Shown in pieces: positions 1 through 8,216 of a stretch of 64,000 bases of DNA (its first letter is position 1; the number at the start of each line of letters is the position of its first letter). Source of the stretch: Paracidovorax avenae (GTDB lineage: Bacteria; Pseudomonadota; Gammaproteobacteria; Burkholderiales; Burkholderiaceae_C); the NCBI RefSeq assembly GCF_040892545.1, contig NZ_CP156079.1, forward strand, positions 806,001-870,000, given 5' to 3'. The position numbers were made by a program, and so were the translations under genes. The notes below the pieces were generated by a model, which saw nothing but the letters and a program-made list of their open reading frames with translations, ran no database searches and was not told where the DNA came from.

Positions 1-231
1 CGCGGGGCGCCGGTCGGCCTGCGCATGGGTGATGGCTTCGGCGTCCTGCGGGTCGATGGCGCCGCCGGGGAAGACGTAGGCCCCCGGCGCGAAGCTGGCC
101 TGTGGCGAGCGCCGCGTCATGAGCACTTCGAGGCTGCCGCCGGGCGCGTCGCGCAGCAGCAGCACGGTGGCGGCCGCGCGCGTGGCGGCGGGCTCGCGGT
201 GGGGATGGAGTTGTTGGGAAGGGCGGGGCAT
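1..231 (-). CDS. NUDIX hydrolase-like protein, N-terminal part (runs off the left edge)
   Basis: The leftward frame opens at ATG 231 and stays open to base 1, giving 77 residues. A variable basic start is followed by a hydrophobic strand (TVLLLRDAPGG), then EVLMTRRS and PGAYVFPGGAID. A strand, an arginine pair and an F-PGG turn in this order are typical of the start of large NUDIX hydrolases of the NUDT7/NUDT19 type, which cleave nucleoside-diphosphate derivatives such as CoA. The catalytic NUDIX box lies outside the window, so the family call rests on the N-terminus alone. No Shine-Dalgarno is visible; instead GATAAT sits 6 bases before the ATG. Confidence 0.6.
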   Translation of the reverse strand, partial: MPRPSQQLHPHREPAATRAAATVLLLRDAPGGSLEVLMTRRSPQASFAPGAYVFPGGAIDPQDAEAITHAQADRRPA

Positions 232-237
232 CCGGGG

Positions 238-243
238 ATTATC
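238..243 (-). promoter_or_regulatory. -10-like element next to the NUDIX start
   Basis: On the minus strand GATAAT ends 6 bases before the ATG at 231, so a transcript from it would start at or next to the start codon. No convincing -35 is seen. It is one of nine cases of this arrangement in the window. Confidence 0.4.
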
Positions 244-304
244 GGCAGCGCACCCCTGCCTGCCGGCAGAGGGGCTTCCCGCCCGTGCGGTGGCCGGCCC
301 CGGT

Positions 305-1615
305 TCAGGCCGCGGTCGCCGTCGGCGCCGACTGCCGGTGCCCCGCCGCGGTCTTGTAGCTGCGCACCCAGTCGGCCAGCAGCGCGGGATCGAGCACGTC
401 GCCGATGCGCTCGAAACCATCGGGCGCGCGCTCTTCCACCATGTCGAGGATGGCGTCCAGGCCCTCCGCGCGGTTGAGCTCCACGATGCGCGCGGTCATG
501 GGCCGGCGGCCTTCCTCGTAGGCGTCGAGTGCGGCGGGCAGGTCGTGCGGACGGGCGGCCAGCGCCTCGGCGATGGCGCGCGCGTCCAGCAGCGCCTGGG
601 TCGCGCCGTTGGAGCCGATCGGGTACATGGGGTGGGCCGCGTCGCCCAGCAGCGTCACGCCGCGGCCCTGGCGCCAGCGCGGCAGCGGGTCGCGGTCCAC
701 CATGGGCCACTCGAGGATCTGCGTGGCCTGCGCGATCAGGCCCGGCACGTCCACGAAGCCGAAGCGCCAGGTGCCGAAGGTGGGCAGCAGGTCGTCCACC
801 GAGCCCGGGCGGCTCCAGTCCTCGCGGCCCGGGGCCACGAGGCCGCCGCCGAAGCCGTCCTCGCGCAGCCGGCGGTCGGCCACCCAGTTGACCAGCTGCA
901 GCCCGTCCGCGCGCGGCGGCGCTATGGGATAGACGACGAATTTCGCGCGGCGGTGGCCGGCCTGCACCATGGTGCGGCCGTCCATGAACGGTCGGGCCCA
1001 GGTGGTGCCGCGCCACATCATCATGCCGTTCCAGCGGGGCGCACCTTCATGGGGATGGAACTGGCGCCGCAGCGCCGAATGGATGCCGTCCGCCCCGATG
1101 AGCAGGTCGCAGCGCAGCGTGGCGGTGCCGCCGTCGGCGAGCTCGGCCTGCGCCAGCACGCTGCCGCCGGCTTCCTCGGTGCAGCCGGTGATGCGGGTGC
1201 CGGCGCGCACGCGTTCCTCGCCCAGGCGCTGCAGGCAGGTGTTCCACAGCAGCATCTGCAGCTCGCCCCGGTGCACGCTGTACTGCGGATGGCTGTAGCC
1301 GGCCTCGGTGCCGCGCAGGTCTTCGTAGATCGGCTGGCCGTGCCGGTTGGCGAACACCAGGGCGCGCGTGCGCACGCCCATGGCGTCGAGCGCGGGCAGC
1401 AGGCCCAGGCCGTCCAGCACCTCCACCGCGTGCGGCAGCAGGTTGATGCCCACGCCCAGCGGCTGGGGCCGCGCCGCGGCCTCGCAGACGGTGACGCGGT
1501 GCCCCTGGGCGGAGAGGGCGAGCGCGGCGGCGAGGCCGCCGATGCCGCCGCCGGCGATCACGATGTCCAGCGGACGCGGCGTGGACTGGAAGGAAGCGGG
1601 GGAGGGCGAGGTCAT
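305..1615 (-). CDS. FAD-dependent monooxygenase (aromatic hydroxylase family)
   Basis: The 436-residue protein has the full class A flavoprotein hydroxylase pattern: the dinucleotide-binding motif GGGIGGLAAALALSAQG near residue 20, the DG-containing motif LIGADGIHSALRRQF near 175, and the second FAD motif GDAAHPMYPIGSNGATQALL near 320. The family inserts oxygen into aromatic or heteroaromatic rings using NAD(P)H; the whole protein resembles PhzS-like and salicylate-hydroxylase-like enzymes. The substrate cannot be told from sequence. The start at 1615 is preceded by GGAG at about 10 bases. It is transcribed divergently from a MarR regulator whose operator lies in the 63-bp gap, so control by that regulator is likely. 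Another NUDIX-like gene lies downstream on the same strand. Confidence 0.85.
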   Translation of the reverse strand: MTSPSPASFQSTPRPLDIVIAGGGIGGLAAALALSAQGHRVTVCEAAARPQPLGVGINLLPHAVEVLDGLGLLPALDAMGVRTRALVFANRHGQPIYEDLRGTEAGYSHPQYSVHRGELQMLLWNTCLQRLGEERVRAGTRITGCTEEAGGSVLAQAELADGGTATLRCDLLIGADGIHSALRRQFHPHEGAPRWNGMMMWRGTTWARPFMDGRTMVQAGHRRAKFVVYPIAPPRADGLQLVNWVADRRLREDGFGGGLVAPGREDWSRPGSVDDLLPTFGTWRFGFVDVPGLIAQATQILEWPMVDRDPLPRWRQGRGVTLLGDAAHPMYPIGSNGATQALLDARAIAEALAARPHDLPAALDAYEEGRRPMTARIVELNRAEGLDAILDMVEERAPDGFERIGDVLDPALLADWVRSYKTAAGHRQSAPTATAA

Positions 1616-1642
1616 GCTGTGCGTTCTCCGGGTTAATGCCGC

Positions 1643-1672
1643 TTGACGCGGATCAATGCGTTTCACTATTGT
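1643..1672 (+). promoter_or_regulatory. marR promoter (TTGACG, 18 bp, TATTGT)
   Basis: TTGACG at 1643-1648 and TATTGT at 1667-1672 are separated by 18 bp, the best-matched sigma70-type pair next to a start in this part of the window. The -10 ends 6 bases before ATG 1679, so the predicted transcript begins at or beside the start codon and would be leaderless. Confidence 0.5.
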
Positions 1673-1687
1673 TGCGCCATGCAACAA
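1669..1687. promoter_or_regulatory. MarR-type operator, perfect inverted repeat
   Basis: TTGTTGC at 1669-1675 and GCAACAA at 1681-1687 are perfect complements separated by GCCAT. The repeat overlaps the -10 hexamer and the ATG of the MarR gene and also lies in the upstream region of the divergent monooxygenase. Length, symmetry and placement fit a MarR dimer site, so one bound repressor could silence both genes. Confidence 0.65.
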
Positions 1688-2218
1688 AAAGAGCGCTCCG
1701 CAAAAACCCGCAGTCCCGGCGCACGCCCCCCTGCGGCCGCCCGGGCATCCGATGCGCCCGAGGGCCCGCTGCAGCCGCTGCCCGGGCTGCGCTACGGCGT
1801 GCTCGACCAGCTCATGGGCTATGCGCTGCGCCGGGCGCAGAACGCGCTGTACCTCGATTTCCTGCGCGCGGTGGGCGATGACGTGAGCCCGCAGCGGTTC
1901 GCCGCCCTGGTGCTGGTGGTGGGCAATCCGGGGCTGCGCCAGGGCCTGCTGGCCGAGGCGATGGGGCTGCACCGCAGCGGCGGCATGCGCCTGGTGGACT
2001 GGCTGCACGCCCAGGGCTGGGTGCAGCGCGAGGCCGATCCGCAGGACCGGCGCTCCTGGCTGCTCCATCCCACCCCGCAGGGCCGTGCGGCGCTGGAGGC
2101 GCTGTCGGCCCGGGTGCGCGCGCACGATGCCGCGCTGGTCGCATCCCTGGGCCCCGGCGGCGACACCCTGCACCCGCTGCTGGACCGGCTGGCCCGCACG
2201 GCGCCCGGCCCCGGGTGA
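1679..2218 (+). CDS. MarR-family transcriptional regulator
   Basis: The 179-residue protein has a MarR-type winged helix: SPQRFAALVLVVGNPGLRQG (about residues 70-90) as the first helices, LLAEAMGLHRSGGMRLVDWL as recognition helix region, and the wing QREADPQDRRSWLLHPTPQG near 125-145 with the diagnostic DxRS motif. MarR proteins bind DNA as dimers and release it when a small, often phenolic, ligand binds. ATG 1679 is preferred over an upstream TTG because it lies exactly in the operator and promoter geometry described at 1643-1687. The gene is divergent from a flavin monooxygenase, the probable target. The N-terminal 45 residues are low-complexity and of unknown role. Confidence 0.85.
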   Translation: MQQKERSAKTRSPGARPPAAARASDAPEGPLQPLPGLRYGVLDQLMGYALRRAQNALYLDFLRAVGDDVSPQRFAALVLVVGNPGLRQGLLAEAMGLHRSGGMRLVDWLHAQGWVQREADPQDRRSWLLHPTPQGRAALEALSARVRAHDAALVASLGPGGDTLHPLLDRLARTAPGPG

Positions 2219-2286
2219 AGATACGCCCCCGCCGGTACGGGCGACGCAGTCCGGCATGATTCGAACACTTCCAGGAGACAAGCACC

Positions 2287-3309
2287 ATGACCCATTCCAC
2301 CCCGCGGGGCGCCTCCCGCCCTCTTCCGCCGCAGGGCATCCGCCGGCGCGATGCCGGCCTGGCCCTGGCCGCGCTCTGCTTCGGCTCCGCCGGGCCTGCA
2401 GCGGCGCAGCAAAGCGTGCAGCGCATCCTGGTGGGATTTCCCGCGGGGGGCTCGGTCGATGTGGTGGCGCGGCGCCTGGCCGAGAGCTGGCGCGCACGCA
2501 ACGGCACGACCACGCTGGTCGAATCCCGCGCCGGCGCGGGCGGGCGCATCGCGCTCACGGCGCTGAAGGACGCGCCGCCCGACGGGCTCACCGTGGTGCT
2601 CAGCCCCTCGTCCATGCTCACGATCTATCCGCACGTGTACAAGCGGCTGCAGTACAAGCCCGCCACGGATTTCATCGCCGTGGCGCCGGTGGCGCTATCC
2701 ACCTGCGGCTTCATGGTGGGGCCGAAGGTGCCCGATTCGGTGAAGACGCTCAAGCAGTTCGCCGAATGGGCCAAGGGCCGGCCCGAGCCCGAGGGCTATG
2801 CCTCTCCCGCCGCGGGCGCCATGCCGCACTTCCTTGGCAACCAGTTCGCGCGGGCCGCCGGCATCTCGCTCACGCACGTGCCCTACCGCGGCGCGGCACC
2901 CGGCCTGCAGGACCTCATGGGCGGGCAGGTGGCCTCGGGCTGCTTCAGCGTGGGCGACTGCCTGCCGCACCTGCCCACGGGCCGCGTGCGCGTGCTCGCG
3001 GTGAGCGACAGGCAGCGGTCGCGCTTCCTGCCCGACGTGCCCACCTTCGCCGAGCAGGGTTTCGCGGGCATCCAGGGCGTGGAGAGCTACGGGCTCTACC
3101 TGCCCGCCCGCGCGCCCGCGGCGGTGGCCGAGCGCTGGGCCGAAGCCGCCCGCGCGGCCGTGGGCGATCCGGCGGTCGTGGAGGCGCTGGCCAAGCTCGG
3201 CTTCGAGCCCGCGTCGGGAACGCCCGAGGAATACGCCCGCCAGCTGGCCCAGGAGCGCGATCGCTGGGCGCCGGTGGTCGCCGCCTCGGGTTTCTCGTCG
3301 GAGGAGTAG
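2287..3309 (+). CDS. Bug/TctC-family tricarboxylate-type periplasmic binding protein
   Basis: The 340-residue protein starts with a secretion signal: arginines at 19-21, a hydrophobic run, and a likely cut near the AAAQ around residue 40. The mature part has the Bug signature (ILVGFPAGGSVDVVARRLAE, then NGTTTLVESRAGAGGRIALTAL, later THVPYRGAAPGLQDLMGGQV). Bug proteins are two-lobed periplasmic receptors that bind carboxylates, amides or related small anions, some with TctA/TctB permeases and many as orphans; no permease gene is beside this one. AGGAG stands about 10 bases before the ATG. It follows the MarR gene after 68 bp and may or may not be co-transcribed. The ligand is unknown. Confidence 0.85.
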   Translation: MTHSTPRGASRPLPPQGIRRRDAGLALAALCFGSAGPAAAQQSVQRILVGFPAGGSVDVVARRLAESWRARNGTTTLVESRAGAGGRIALTALKDAPPDGLTVVLSPSSMLTIYPHVYKRLQYKPATDFIAVAPVALSTCGFMVGPKVPDSVKTLKQFAEWAKGRPEPEGYASPAAGAMPHFLGNQFARAAGISLTHVPYRGAAPGLQDLMGGQVASGCFSVGDCLPHLPTGRVRVLAVSDRQRSRFLPDVPTFAEQGFAGIQGVESYGLYLPARAPAAVAERWAEAARAAVGDPAVVEALAKLGFEPASGTPEEYARQLAQERDRWAPVVAASGFSSEE

Positions 3310-3367
3310 CGGCGAAGGGCCCGCGGCGGGCACGGAATCCGGGGAAAATCACGAACCTTTCCTCGCG

Positions 3368-4726
3368 ATGGACCCCATGCCGACTCTTGCCGCCGAGGGC
3401 GCGAGCCCGTCGCCCGTGTCCCTGCCACAGGCCCTGCGCTTCTGGCTGAAGCTCGGCTTCATCGGTTTCGGTGGCCCGGCCGGGCAGATCGCGCTCATGC
3501 ACGACGAACTGGTGGACCGGCGCCGCTGGATCTCCGAAAAGCGCTTCCTGCATGCGCTGAACTACTGCATGCTGCTGCCCGGGCCCGAGGCGCAGCAGCT
3601 CGCCACCTACCTCGGCTGGCTGCTGCACCGGACGTGGGGCGGCATCCTGGCAGGCGTACTCTTCGTGCTGCCCTCGCTGTTCATCCTGGTGGCCCTGGCC
3701 TGGCTGTACATGGCGCACGGCGATGCGCCGGCGGTGGCGGGCGTCTTCCACGGCATCAAGCCGGCGGTGACGGCCATCGTGGCGCAGGCCGCCCTGCGGA
3801 TCGGGGGGCGGTCGCTGCGCAGCGGCTGGCTGTGGTGCATCGCCATCGCGGCGTTCATCGCGCTCTTCGCCTTCGATGCGCCGTTCCCCGCCATCGTGGC
3901 GGCCGCTGCGGCGGCGGGCTACATCGGCGGCAGGCTGCGTCCGGCGGCGTTCGGCGCCGCGGTGGCCACCGCCGCTCCGCCGGGGACGCCCCGGATACAG
4001 GGCCGCGCCCTCATCGACGACGACACACCGGTGCCCGCCCATGCGCGCTTTTCCTGGCGGCGCGCGTGCGCGGTGCTGGCGGCCGGCACGGCCCTCTGGC
4101 TGCTGGCCATGGGCGGGCTGTGGGCGGCGTTCGGCCGCGATGCCGTCCTGGTGCACATGGCCTGGTTCTTCACCAAGGCGGCGCTCATGACCTTCGGGGG
4201 CGCGTACGCGGTGCTGCCCTATGTGTACCAGGGCGCGGTGGAGCACTTCCAGTGGATCACCCCGGCCCAGATGATGGACGGCCTGGCGCTCGGAGAAACC
4301 ACGCCGGGGCCGCTCATCATGGTGGTGTCGTTCGTCGCCTTCGTGGGTGGCTGGGCCCGCGCGCTCTTCGGTCCGGACGCGCTGCCGCTCGCCGGCGCGG
4401 CGGCGGCGGCCGTGGTGACGTTTTTCACCTTCCTGCCGTCCTTCGTCTTCATCCTGCTGGGCGGCCCGTTCATCGAGTCCACGCGCGGCAACCTCCGGCT
4501 CGCGGCGCCGCTGGCGGGCATCGCGGCGGCCGTGGTCGGGGTGATCGCGAACCTGGCGGTGTTCTTCGCCCTGCACGTGTTCTGGCCGCAGGGCCTGCAC
4601 GCGGGCCCCGATGTACGCATGCTGCTCATCGGGGCGGTGTCGGCCGTGGCGCTGGTGCGCTGGCGCGTGGGCGTCATCCCGGTGATCCTCGCCGCGGGGC
4701 TCGCCGGGCTCGCGATGGGGTTGTGA
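3368..4726 (+). CDS. chrA: Chromate transporter, two-domain ChrA (CHR family)
   Basis: The 452-residue membrane protein has two homologous CHR halves. The first carries [20 protein letters not shown] and [16 protein letters not shown] (residues about 30-85); the second carries [14 protein letters not shown] and [20 protein letters not shown] (about 275-330). About ten hydrophobic segments fit the long-chain ChrA form, which exports chromate from the cytoplasm. The first half is followed by a charged cytoplasmic loop near 210-235. ATG 3368 is used; ATG 3377 is an alternative and neither has a strong ribosome site. No chrB regulator is beside it. CHR proteins are often annotated as chromate exporters without test, so the substrate is inferred. 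Confidence 0.88.
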   Translation: MDPMPTLAAEGASPSPVSLPQALRFWLKLGFIGFGGPAGQIALMHDELVDRRRWISEKRFLHALNYCMLLPGPEAQQLATYLGWLLHRTWGGILAGVLFVLPSLFILVALAWLYMAHGDAPAVAGVFHGIKPAVTAIVAQAALRIGGRSLRSGWLWCIAIAAFIALFAFDAPFPAIVAAAAAAGYIGGRLRPAAFGAAVATAAPPGTPRIQGRALIDDDTPVPAHARFSWRRACAVLAAGTALWLLAMGGLWAAFGRDAVLVHMAWFFTKAALMTFGGAYAVLPYVYQGAVEHFQWITPAQMMDGLALGETTPGPLIMVVSFVAFVGGWARALFGPDALPLAGAAAAAVVTFFTFLPSFVFILLGGPFIESTRGNLRLAAPLAGIAAAVVGVIANLAVFFALHVFWPQGLHAGPDVRMLLIGAVSAVALVRWRVGVIPVILAAGLAGLAMGL

Positions 4727-4739
4727 GCCACGGGCAGGG

Positions 4740-4768
4740 CCCCGGCACGAGAGACCGTCAGGCCGGGG
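4740..4768. terminator. Possible terminator hairpin between chrA and the convergent GST gene
   Basis: CCCCGGC at 4740-4746 pairs perfectly with GCCGGGG at 4762-4768 around a 15-base loop, in the gap between two converging genes and overlapping the GST stop. There is no T tract, so intrinsic termination is uncertain. Confidence 0.3.
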
Positions 4769-5477
4769 TCCTCGCGGGAATCTCCAGCCCGCGCGCCACC
4801 GCCGGCCGGGCCACGAAGGCATCCAGCACGCGGCGCACGTGGGTGAACCGGTCGAAATCCACCAGTTCGCCTGCCTCGTAGAAGCCCACGAGGTTGCGCA
4901 CCCACGGGAACACCGCGATATCGGCGATGGTGTAGTCCTCGCCCACCAGCCAGGGGCGGCCGTCGGCCAGCTGCCGGTCCAGCACGTCCAGCAGGCGGCA
5001 GCTCTCGGCCACGTAGCGGTCGCGCGGGCGCTTGTCCTCGTAGTCCTTGCCGGCGAACTTGTGGAAGAAGCCGAGCTGGCCGAACATCGGGCCGACGCCG
5101 CCCATCTGCCACATCAGCCACTGCAGCGCGGCATAGCGCTGCGCGCCCGCGGGGGCCAGGAAGCGGCCCGTCTTGTCGGCCAGATAGATCAGGATCGCGC
5201 CGGACTCGAACAGCGCCAGGGGCTGGCCGCCCGGTCCGTTGGGGTCCAGGATGGCCGGGATCTTGTTGTTCGGATTGAGCGAGAGGAATTCCGGCGAGGT
5301 CTGGTCGTCCTGGTCGAAGCGCACGAGGTGCGGCTCGTAGGGCAGGCCGGTCTCCTCCAGCATGATGGATGCCTTCACGCCGTTGGGCGTGGGCAGCGAA
5401 TACAGCTGCAGGCGGTCGGGATGGCGGGCGGGCCATTTGCGGGTGATCGGGAAGGCGGCGAGCACGTCGTCGGTCAT
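4758..5477 (-). CDS. Glutathione S-transferase family protein (YghU/YfcG-like)
   Basis: The 239-residue protein has a thioredoxin-fold first domain ([18 protein letters not shown], residues 24-41; [11 protein letters not shown] with the cis-proline near 95; [14 protein letters not shown] near 115) and an all-helical second domain ending with [22 protein letters not shown] in place of a catalytic Tyr or Ser, the long N-terminus and the [19 protein letters not shown] segment match the bacterial Nu-class (YfcG/YghU) group, which uses glutathione as a disulfide-bond reductase rather than a classical transferase. GAGGAG stands 6 bases before the start. It faces chrA tail to tail. Confidence 0.85.
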   Translation of the reverse strand: MTDDVLAAFPITRKWPARHPDRLQLYSLPTPNGVKASIMLEETGLPYEPHLVRFDQDDQTSPEFLSLNPNNKIPAILDPNGPGGQPLALFESGAILIYLADKTGRFLAPAGAQRYAALQWLMWQMGGVGPMFGQLGFFHKFAGKDYEDKRPRDRYVAESCRLLDVLDRQLADGRPWLVGEDYTIADIAVFPWVRNLVGFYEAGELVDFDRFTHVRRVLDAFVARPAVARGLEIPARTPA

Positions 5478-5575
5478 CGGAACTCCTCGGGGGGGCGTCA
5501 GGGACGGGAGGCGCCATCATCGCGCGCCCGGCCGGCCCCTGCAGGCGAGGGGCCATGCCGCGCCTGCCGGGCAAC

Positions 5576-5581
5576 GATAAT
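5576..5581 (+). promoter_or_regulatory. -10-like element next to the dapF start
   Basis: GATAAT ends 7 bases before dapF ATG 5589, and no Shine-Dalgarno lies between them. A transcript from it would start at the A of the ATG. No good -35 is seen. Confidence 0.4.
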
Positions 5582-5588
5582 CCTGCGG

Positions 5589-6467
5589 ATGCAGATCCGC
5601 TTCACCAAAATGCAGGGTGCCGGCAACGATTTCGTCGTGCTCGACGAAACGCAGGGGCGCCTGGGCCTCACGCCCGCGCAGTACCGCTACCTCGCCGACC
5701 GCCACTTCGGGGTCGGCGCCGACCAGATCCTCACCGTGCGCCCGTCGCCGGCCGAAGGCATCGATTTCGAATACGTCATCCACAACGCCGACGGCGGCGA
5801 GGTCGAGCAGTGCGGCAACGGCGCGCGCTGCTTCGCCCGCTACGTGCGCGACAAGGGCCTCACCGACCGGGACACCATCCGCGTGCAGACCCTGGCCGGC
5901 GTGATCGCCCCGCGCCTGACACCGGACGGCCGCGTCACCGTGGACATGGGCCGCCCGCGCTTCGCACCCCCCGAAGTGCCTTTCGACGCCTCCGGCCTCG
6001 CCCCCGCGGCCCGCGGGGCGGGGCAGACGTGGCCCCTGTCGCTCGGCGCTGGTGCCGATGCGCAGGTGGTGGATGTGGCGGTGGTCTCAATGGGCAACCC
6101 GCATGCCGTCCAGCTGGTCGCGGACGTGGACACGGCGCCGGTGGCGCGCACCGGCCCGCTCATCGAGGGCCACGCGCGCTTTCCGCAGCGCGTGAACGCG
6201 GGCTACCTGCAGATCGAGGACCGCGCCCGCGTGCGCCTGCGCGTGTACGAACGCGGCGCTGGCGAAACCCTGGCCTGCGGCACGGGCGCCTGCGCGGCCG
6301 TGGCCGCCGGCATCCGCCTGGGCCTGCTGGACACGCGCGTCGATGTCCGCACGCGCGGCGGCCTGCTCACCATCGCCTGGAGCGGCGACCCCTCCGAGTC
6401 CGTCTTCATGACCGGCCCGGCGACCACCGTCTTCGAAGGCCAGATCGACATTCCCGACGCACCATGA
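5589..6467 (+). CDS. dapF: Diaminopimelate epimerase
   Basis: DapF interconverts LL- and meso-diaminopimelate, the last step before meso-DAP is used for lysine and for peptidoglycan. The 292-residue protein opens with [16 protein letters not shown] and has both catalytic thiols: Cys75 in [18 protein letters not shown] and Cys230 in [14 protein letters not shown]. Length is a little above the usual 275 because of a Gly/Ala-rich insert near residues 140-150. The start is set by homology; the upstream sequence has a -10-like GATAAT rather than a ribosome site. The stop overlaps the next start by 4 bp, so it leads a dapF, DUF484, xerC operon as in many proteobacteria. Confidence 0.95.
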   Translation: MQIRFTKMQGAGNDFVVLDETQGRLGLTPAQYRYLADRHFGVGADQILTVRPSPAEGIDFEYVIHNADGGEVEQCGNGARCFARYVRDKGLTDRDTIRVQTLAGVIAPRLTPDGRVTVDMGRPRFAPPEVPFDASGLAPAARGAGQTWPLSLGAGADAQVVDVAVVSMGNPHAVQLVADVDTAPVARTGPLIEGHARFPQRVNAGYLQIEDRARVRLRVYERGAGETLACGTGACAAVAAGIRLGLLDTRVDVRTRGGLLTIAWSGDPSESVFMTGPATTVFEGQIDIPDAP

Positions 6468-7165
6468 CCCATCCGCATACCCCCTCCCAGGCCGTGCCTC
6501 CCATCACGGAAGAAGACATCGCCGAATTCCTCGCCAATACCCCGGGCTTCTTCGAGCGCCATGCCGAACTGCTGACCGGCGTGGTCCTCACCAGCCCCCA
6601 CGGGCAGCGCGCCGTCAGCCTGCAGGAGCGCCAGGCCGAGATGCTGCGCGAGAAGATCAAGGGCCTGGAGCAGCGCATCATGGAAATGGTGCGCCACAGC
6701 CACGAGAACACCGCCATCGCGCAGAAGATCCACCAATGGACGCGCGAGCTGGCGCAGGCCGGCGATCCGGCGCTGCTGCCGGGCGTGGTGGAGCAGGGCA
6801 TCCGCCGGCTGTTCGACGTGCCGCAGGCCGCGCTGCGCCTCTGGGACGTGGCCGGCCCGTACGCGGGCGCCGCCTTCGCGCAGGGCGCGAGTGCCGATGC
6901 GCGCTCGTTCGCCACCTCGCTCACGCAGCCGTTCTGCGGCCCCAACCTCGGCTTCGAGCCCGTGGGCTGGCTGCCCGAGCCGGCCTCGGTGCAGTCGATC
7001 GCCCTGCTGCCGCTGCGCCAGGGCGCGCTCGATGGGGAAGCGCCGGCTTACGGCCTGCTGGTGCTGGGCTCGCCCGATCCGCAGCGCTTCGGCGCCGACA
7101 TGGGCACCGACTTCCTCGTGCGCATGGCCGAACTGGCCAGCTCGGCGCTCTCGCGCCTGCGCTGA
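6464..7165 (+). CDS. DUF484 family protein
   Basis: The 233-residue protein has the DUF484 layout: an N-terminal segment [20 protein letters not shown], a helical coiled-coil stretch ([20 protein letters not shown], about residues 45-80), and a GAF-like alpha/beta domain (about 100-233). The biochemical role of the family is not established; it is regularly found between dapF and xerC, as here. The start overlaps the dapF stop in an ATGA, so translation is probably coupled. xerC starts 7 bases after its stop. Confidence 0.85.
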   Translation: MTHPHTPSQAVPPITEEDIAEFLANTPGFFERHAELLTGVVLTSPHGQRAVSLQERQAEMLREKIKGLEQRIMEMVRHSHENTAIAQKIHQWTRELAQAGDPALLPGVVEQGIRRLFDVPQAALRLWDVAGPYAGAAFAQGASADARSFATSLTQPFCGPNLGFEPVGWLPEPASVQSIALLPLRQGALDGEAPAYGLLVLGSPDPQRFGADMGTDFLVRMAELASSALSRLR

Positions 7166-7172
7166 TCCGGCC

Positions 7173-8153
7173 ATGGCGGACGGCCTGCAGCCGGTGGCGC
7201 CCACCGATCCCGACGTGCTGCGCTACCTGGAGCACGTGCGCGTGGAAAAGCGCCTGGCGCAGCGCACCGTCACGCTCTACACGCTCGACCTGGCCAGGCT
7301 GGCCGCCAGCGCGCGCGATGCGGGCGTGCCGCTGCTGCAACTGCAGACCGCGCACATCCGCCGCTTCGTCGCGCAGATGCATGCGGGCGGGCGCAGCGGG
7401 CGGGGCATCGCCCTGATCCTGTCGGGCTGGCGTGGCTTCTTCACCTGGGCGGCGCGGCAAGGCCTCGTGCCCCACAACCCGGTGCAGGGCATTCGTGCCC
7501 CGCGCGCGCCCAAGCCGCTGCCCAAGGCGCTGGGCGTGGACGACGCGGTGCGGCTGGCGGAGTTCGAGGGCTCGGCGGGCAGCGACCCGTGGCTGGAGGC
7601 CCGCGATGCGGCGATGGTCGAACTGCTCTACGGCTGCGGCCTGCGCGTGGGGGAACTGGCCGGCCTGGACGCCGTGCCGGGGCCGGACACGCAGCGCCAG
7701 GGCCGGGGCTGGATCGACCTGGAAGCCGCCGAGGCGCACGTCTTCGGCAAAGGCTCGAAGCGGCGCAGCGTGCCGGTCGGATCGGCCGCGCTGGCGGCCC
7801 TGCGCGCCTGGCTGGAGGTGCGGCTGCAGCCCTTCGGCGCGGCGTCCGGCCGGGCGGATCCCGCGCTCTTCCTGGGCCGGCGCGGCGCACGGCTCACGGG
7901 GCAGTCCATCTGGTCGCGCCTGCGGCAGCGCAGCCAGCTCGCCGGGCTCTCCACCCCCGTGCATCCGCACATGCTGCGGCACTCCTTCGCCAGCCACCTG
8001 CTGCAGTCCAGCGGCGACCTGCGGGCGGTGCAGGAACTGCTGGGCCACGCCAACATCACCACCACCCAGGTCTATACGCGCCTGGATTTCCAGCACCTCG
8101 CCAAGGTGTACGACGCCGCGCATCCGCGGGCGCGCCGCAAGCCCGGCGGCTGA
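7173..8153 (+). CDS. xerC: Tyrosine recombinase XerC
   Basis: XerC acts with XerD at the dif site to resolve chromosome dimers at division. The 326-residue protein has an N-terminal SAM-like core-binding domain (about 12-100) and the catalytic domain with the full set of tyrosine-recombinase residues: Arg158 (GLRVGEL), His266 and Arg269 (HMLRHSFASHLL), His292 (LLGHANITTTQ) and nucleophile Tyr301. Its place after dapF and the DUF484 gene is the classical xerC context and separates it from XerD. A 20-residue longer loop (GPDTQRQGRGWIDLEAAEAH) sits before the beta-hairpin lysine region. No dif site was recognised in the window. Confidence 0.93.
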   Translation: MADGLQPVAPTDPDVLRYLEHVRVEKRLAQRTVTLYTLDLARLAASARDAGVPLLQLQTAHIRRFVAQMHAGGRSGRGIALILSGWRGFFTWAARQGLVPHNPVQGIRAPRAPKPLPKALGVDDAVRLAEFEGSAGSDPWLEARDAAMVELLYGCGLRVGELAGLDAVPGPDTQRQGRGWIDLEAAEAHVFGKGSKRRSVPVGSAALAALRAWLEVRLQPFGAASGRADPALFLGRRGARLTGQSIWSRLRQRSQLAGLSTPVHPHMLRHSFASHLLQSSGDLRAVQELLGHANITTTQVYTRLDFQHLAKVYDAAHPRARRKPGG

Positions 8154-8170
8154 CCGCTGACAACGGGCTG

Positions 8171-8194
8171 CCCCTCCAGGGTGGCAGGGGTTTT
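8171..8194 (+). terminator. Possible weak terminator after xerC
   Basis: CCCCT at 8171-8175 can pair with AGGGG at 8186-8190 and is followed by TTTT. The stem is only 5 bp, and an alternative CTGCC/GGCAG pairing competes. Confidence 0.3.
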
Positions 8195-8202
8195 CCGTGC
8201 TG

Positions 8203-8208
8203 CAGAAT
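8203..8208 (+). promoter_or_regulatory. -10-like element next to the GHL10 lipoprotein start
   Basis: CAGAAT, preceded by TG one base further up, ends 8 bases before ATG 8217. No Shine-Dalgarno is present between it and the start. Confidence 0.3.
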
Positions 8209-8216
8209 GTCGGCCC

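Noticed and set aside
2945..4822. Long minus-strand frame opposite chrA
   Set aside because: Repetitive His/Arg/Glu/Gly composition without any motif; it is the antisense shadow of chrA and the Bug gene.
7173..8153. Considered XerD or an integrase instead of XerC
   Set aside because: The dapF, DUF484, xerC neighbourhood is diagnostic for XerC, and no attachment site or mobile-element gene is near.
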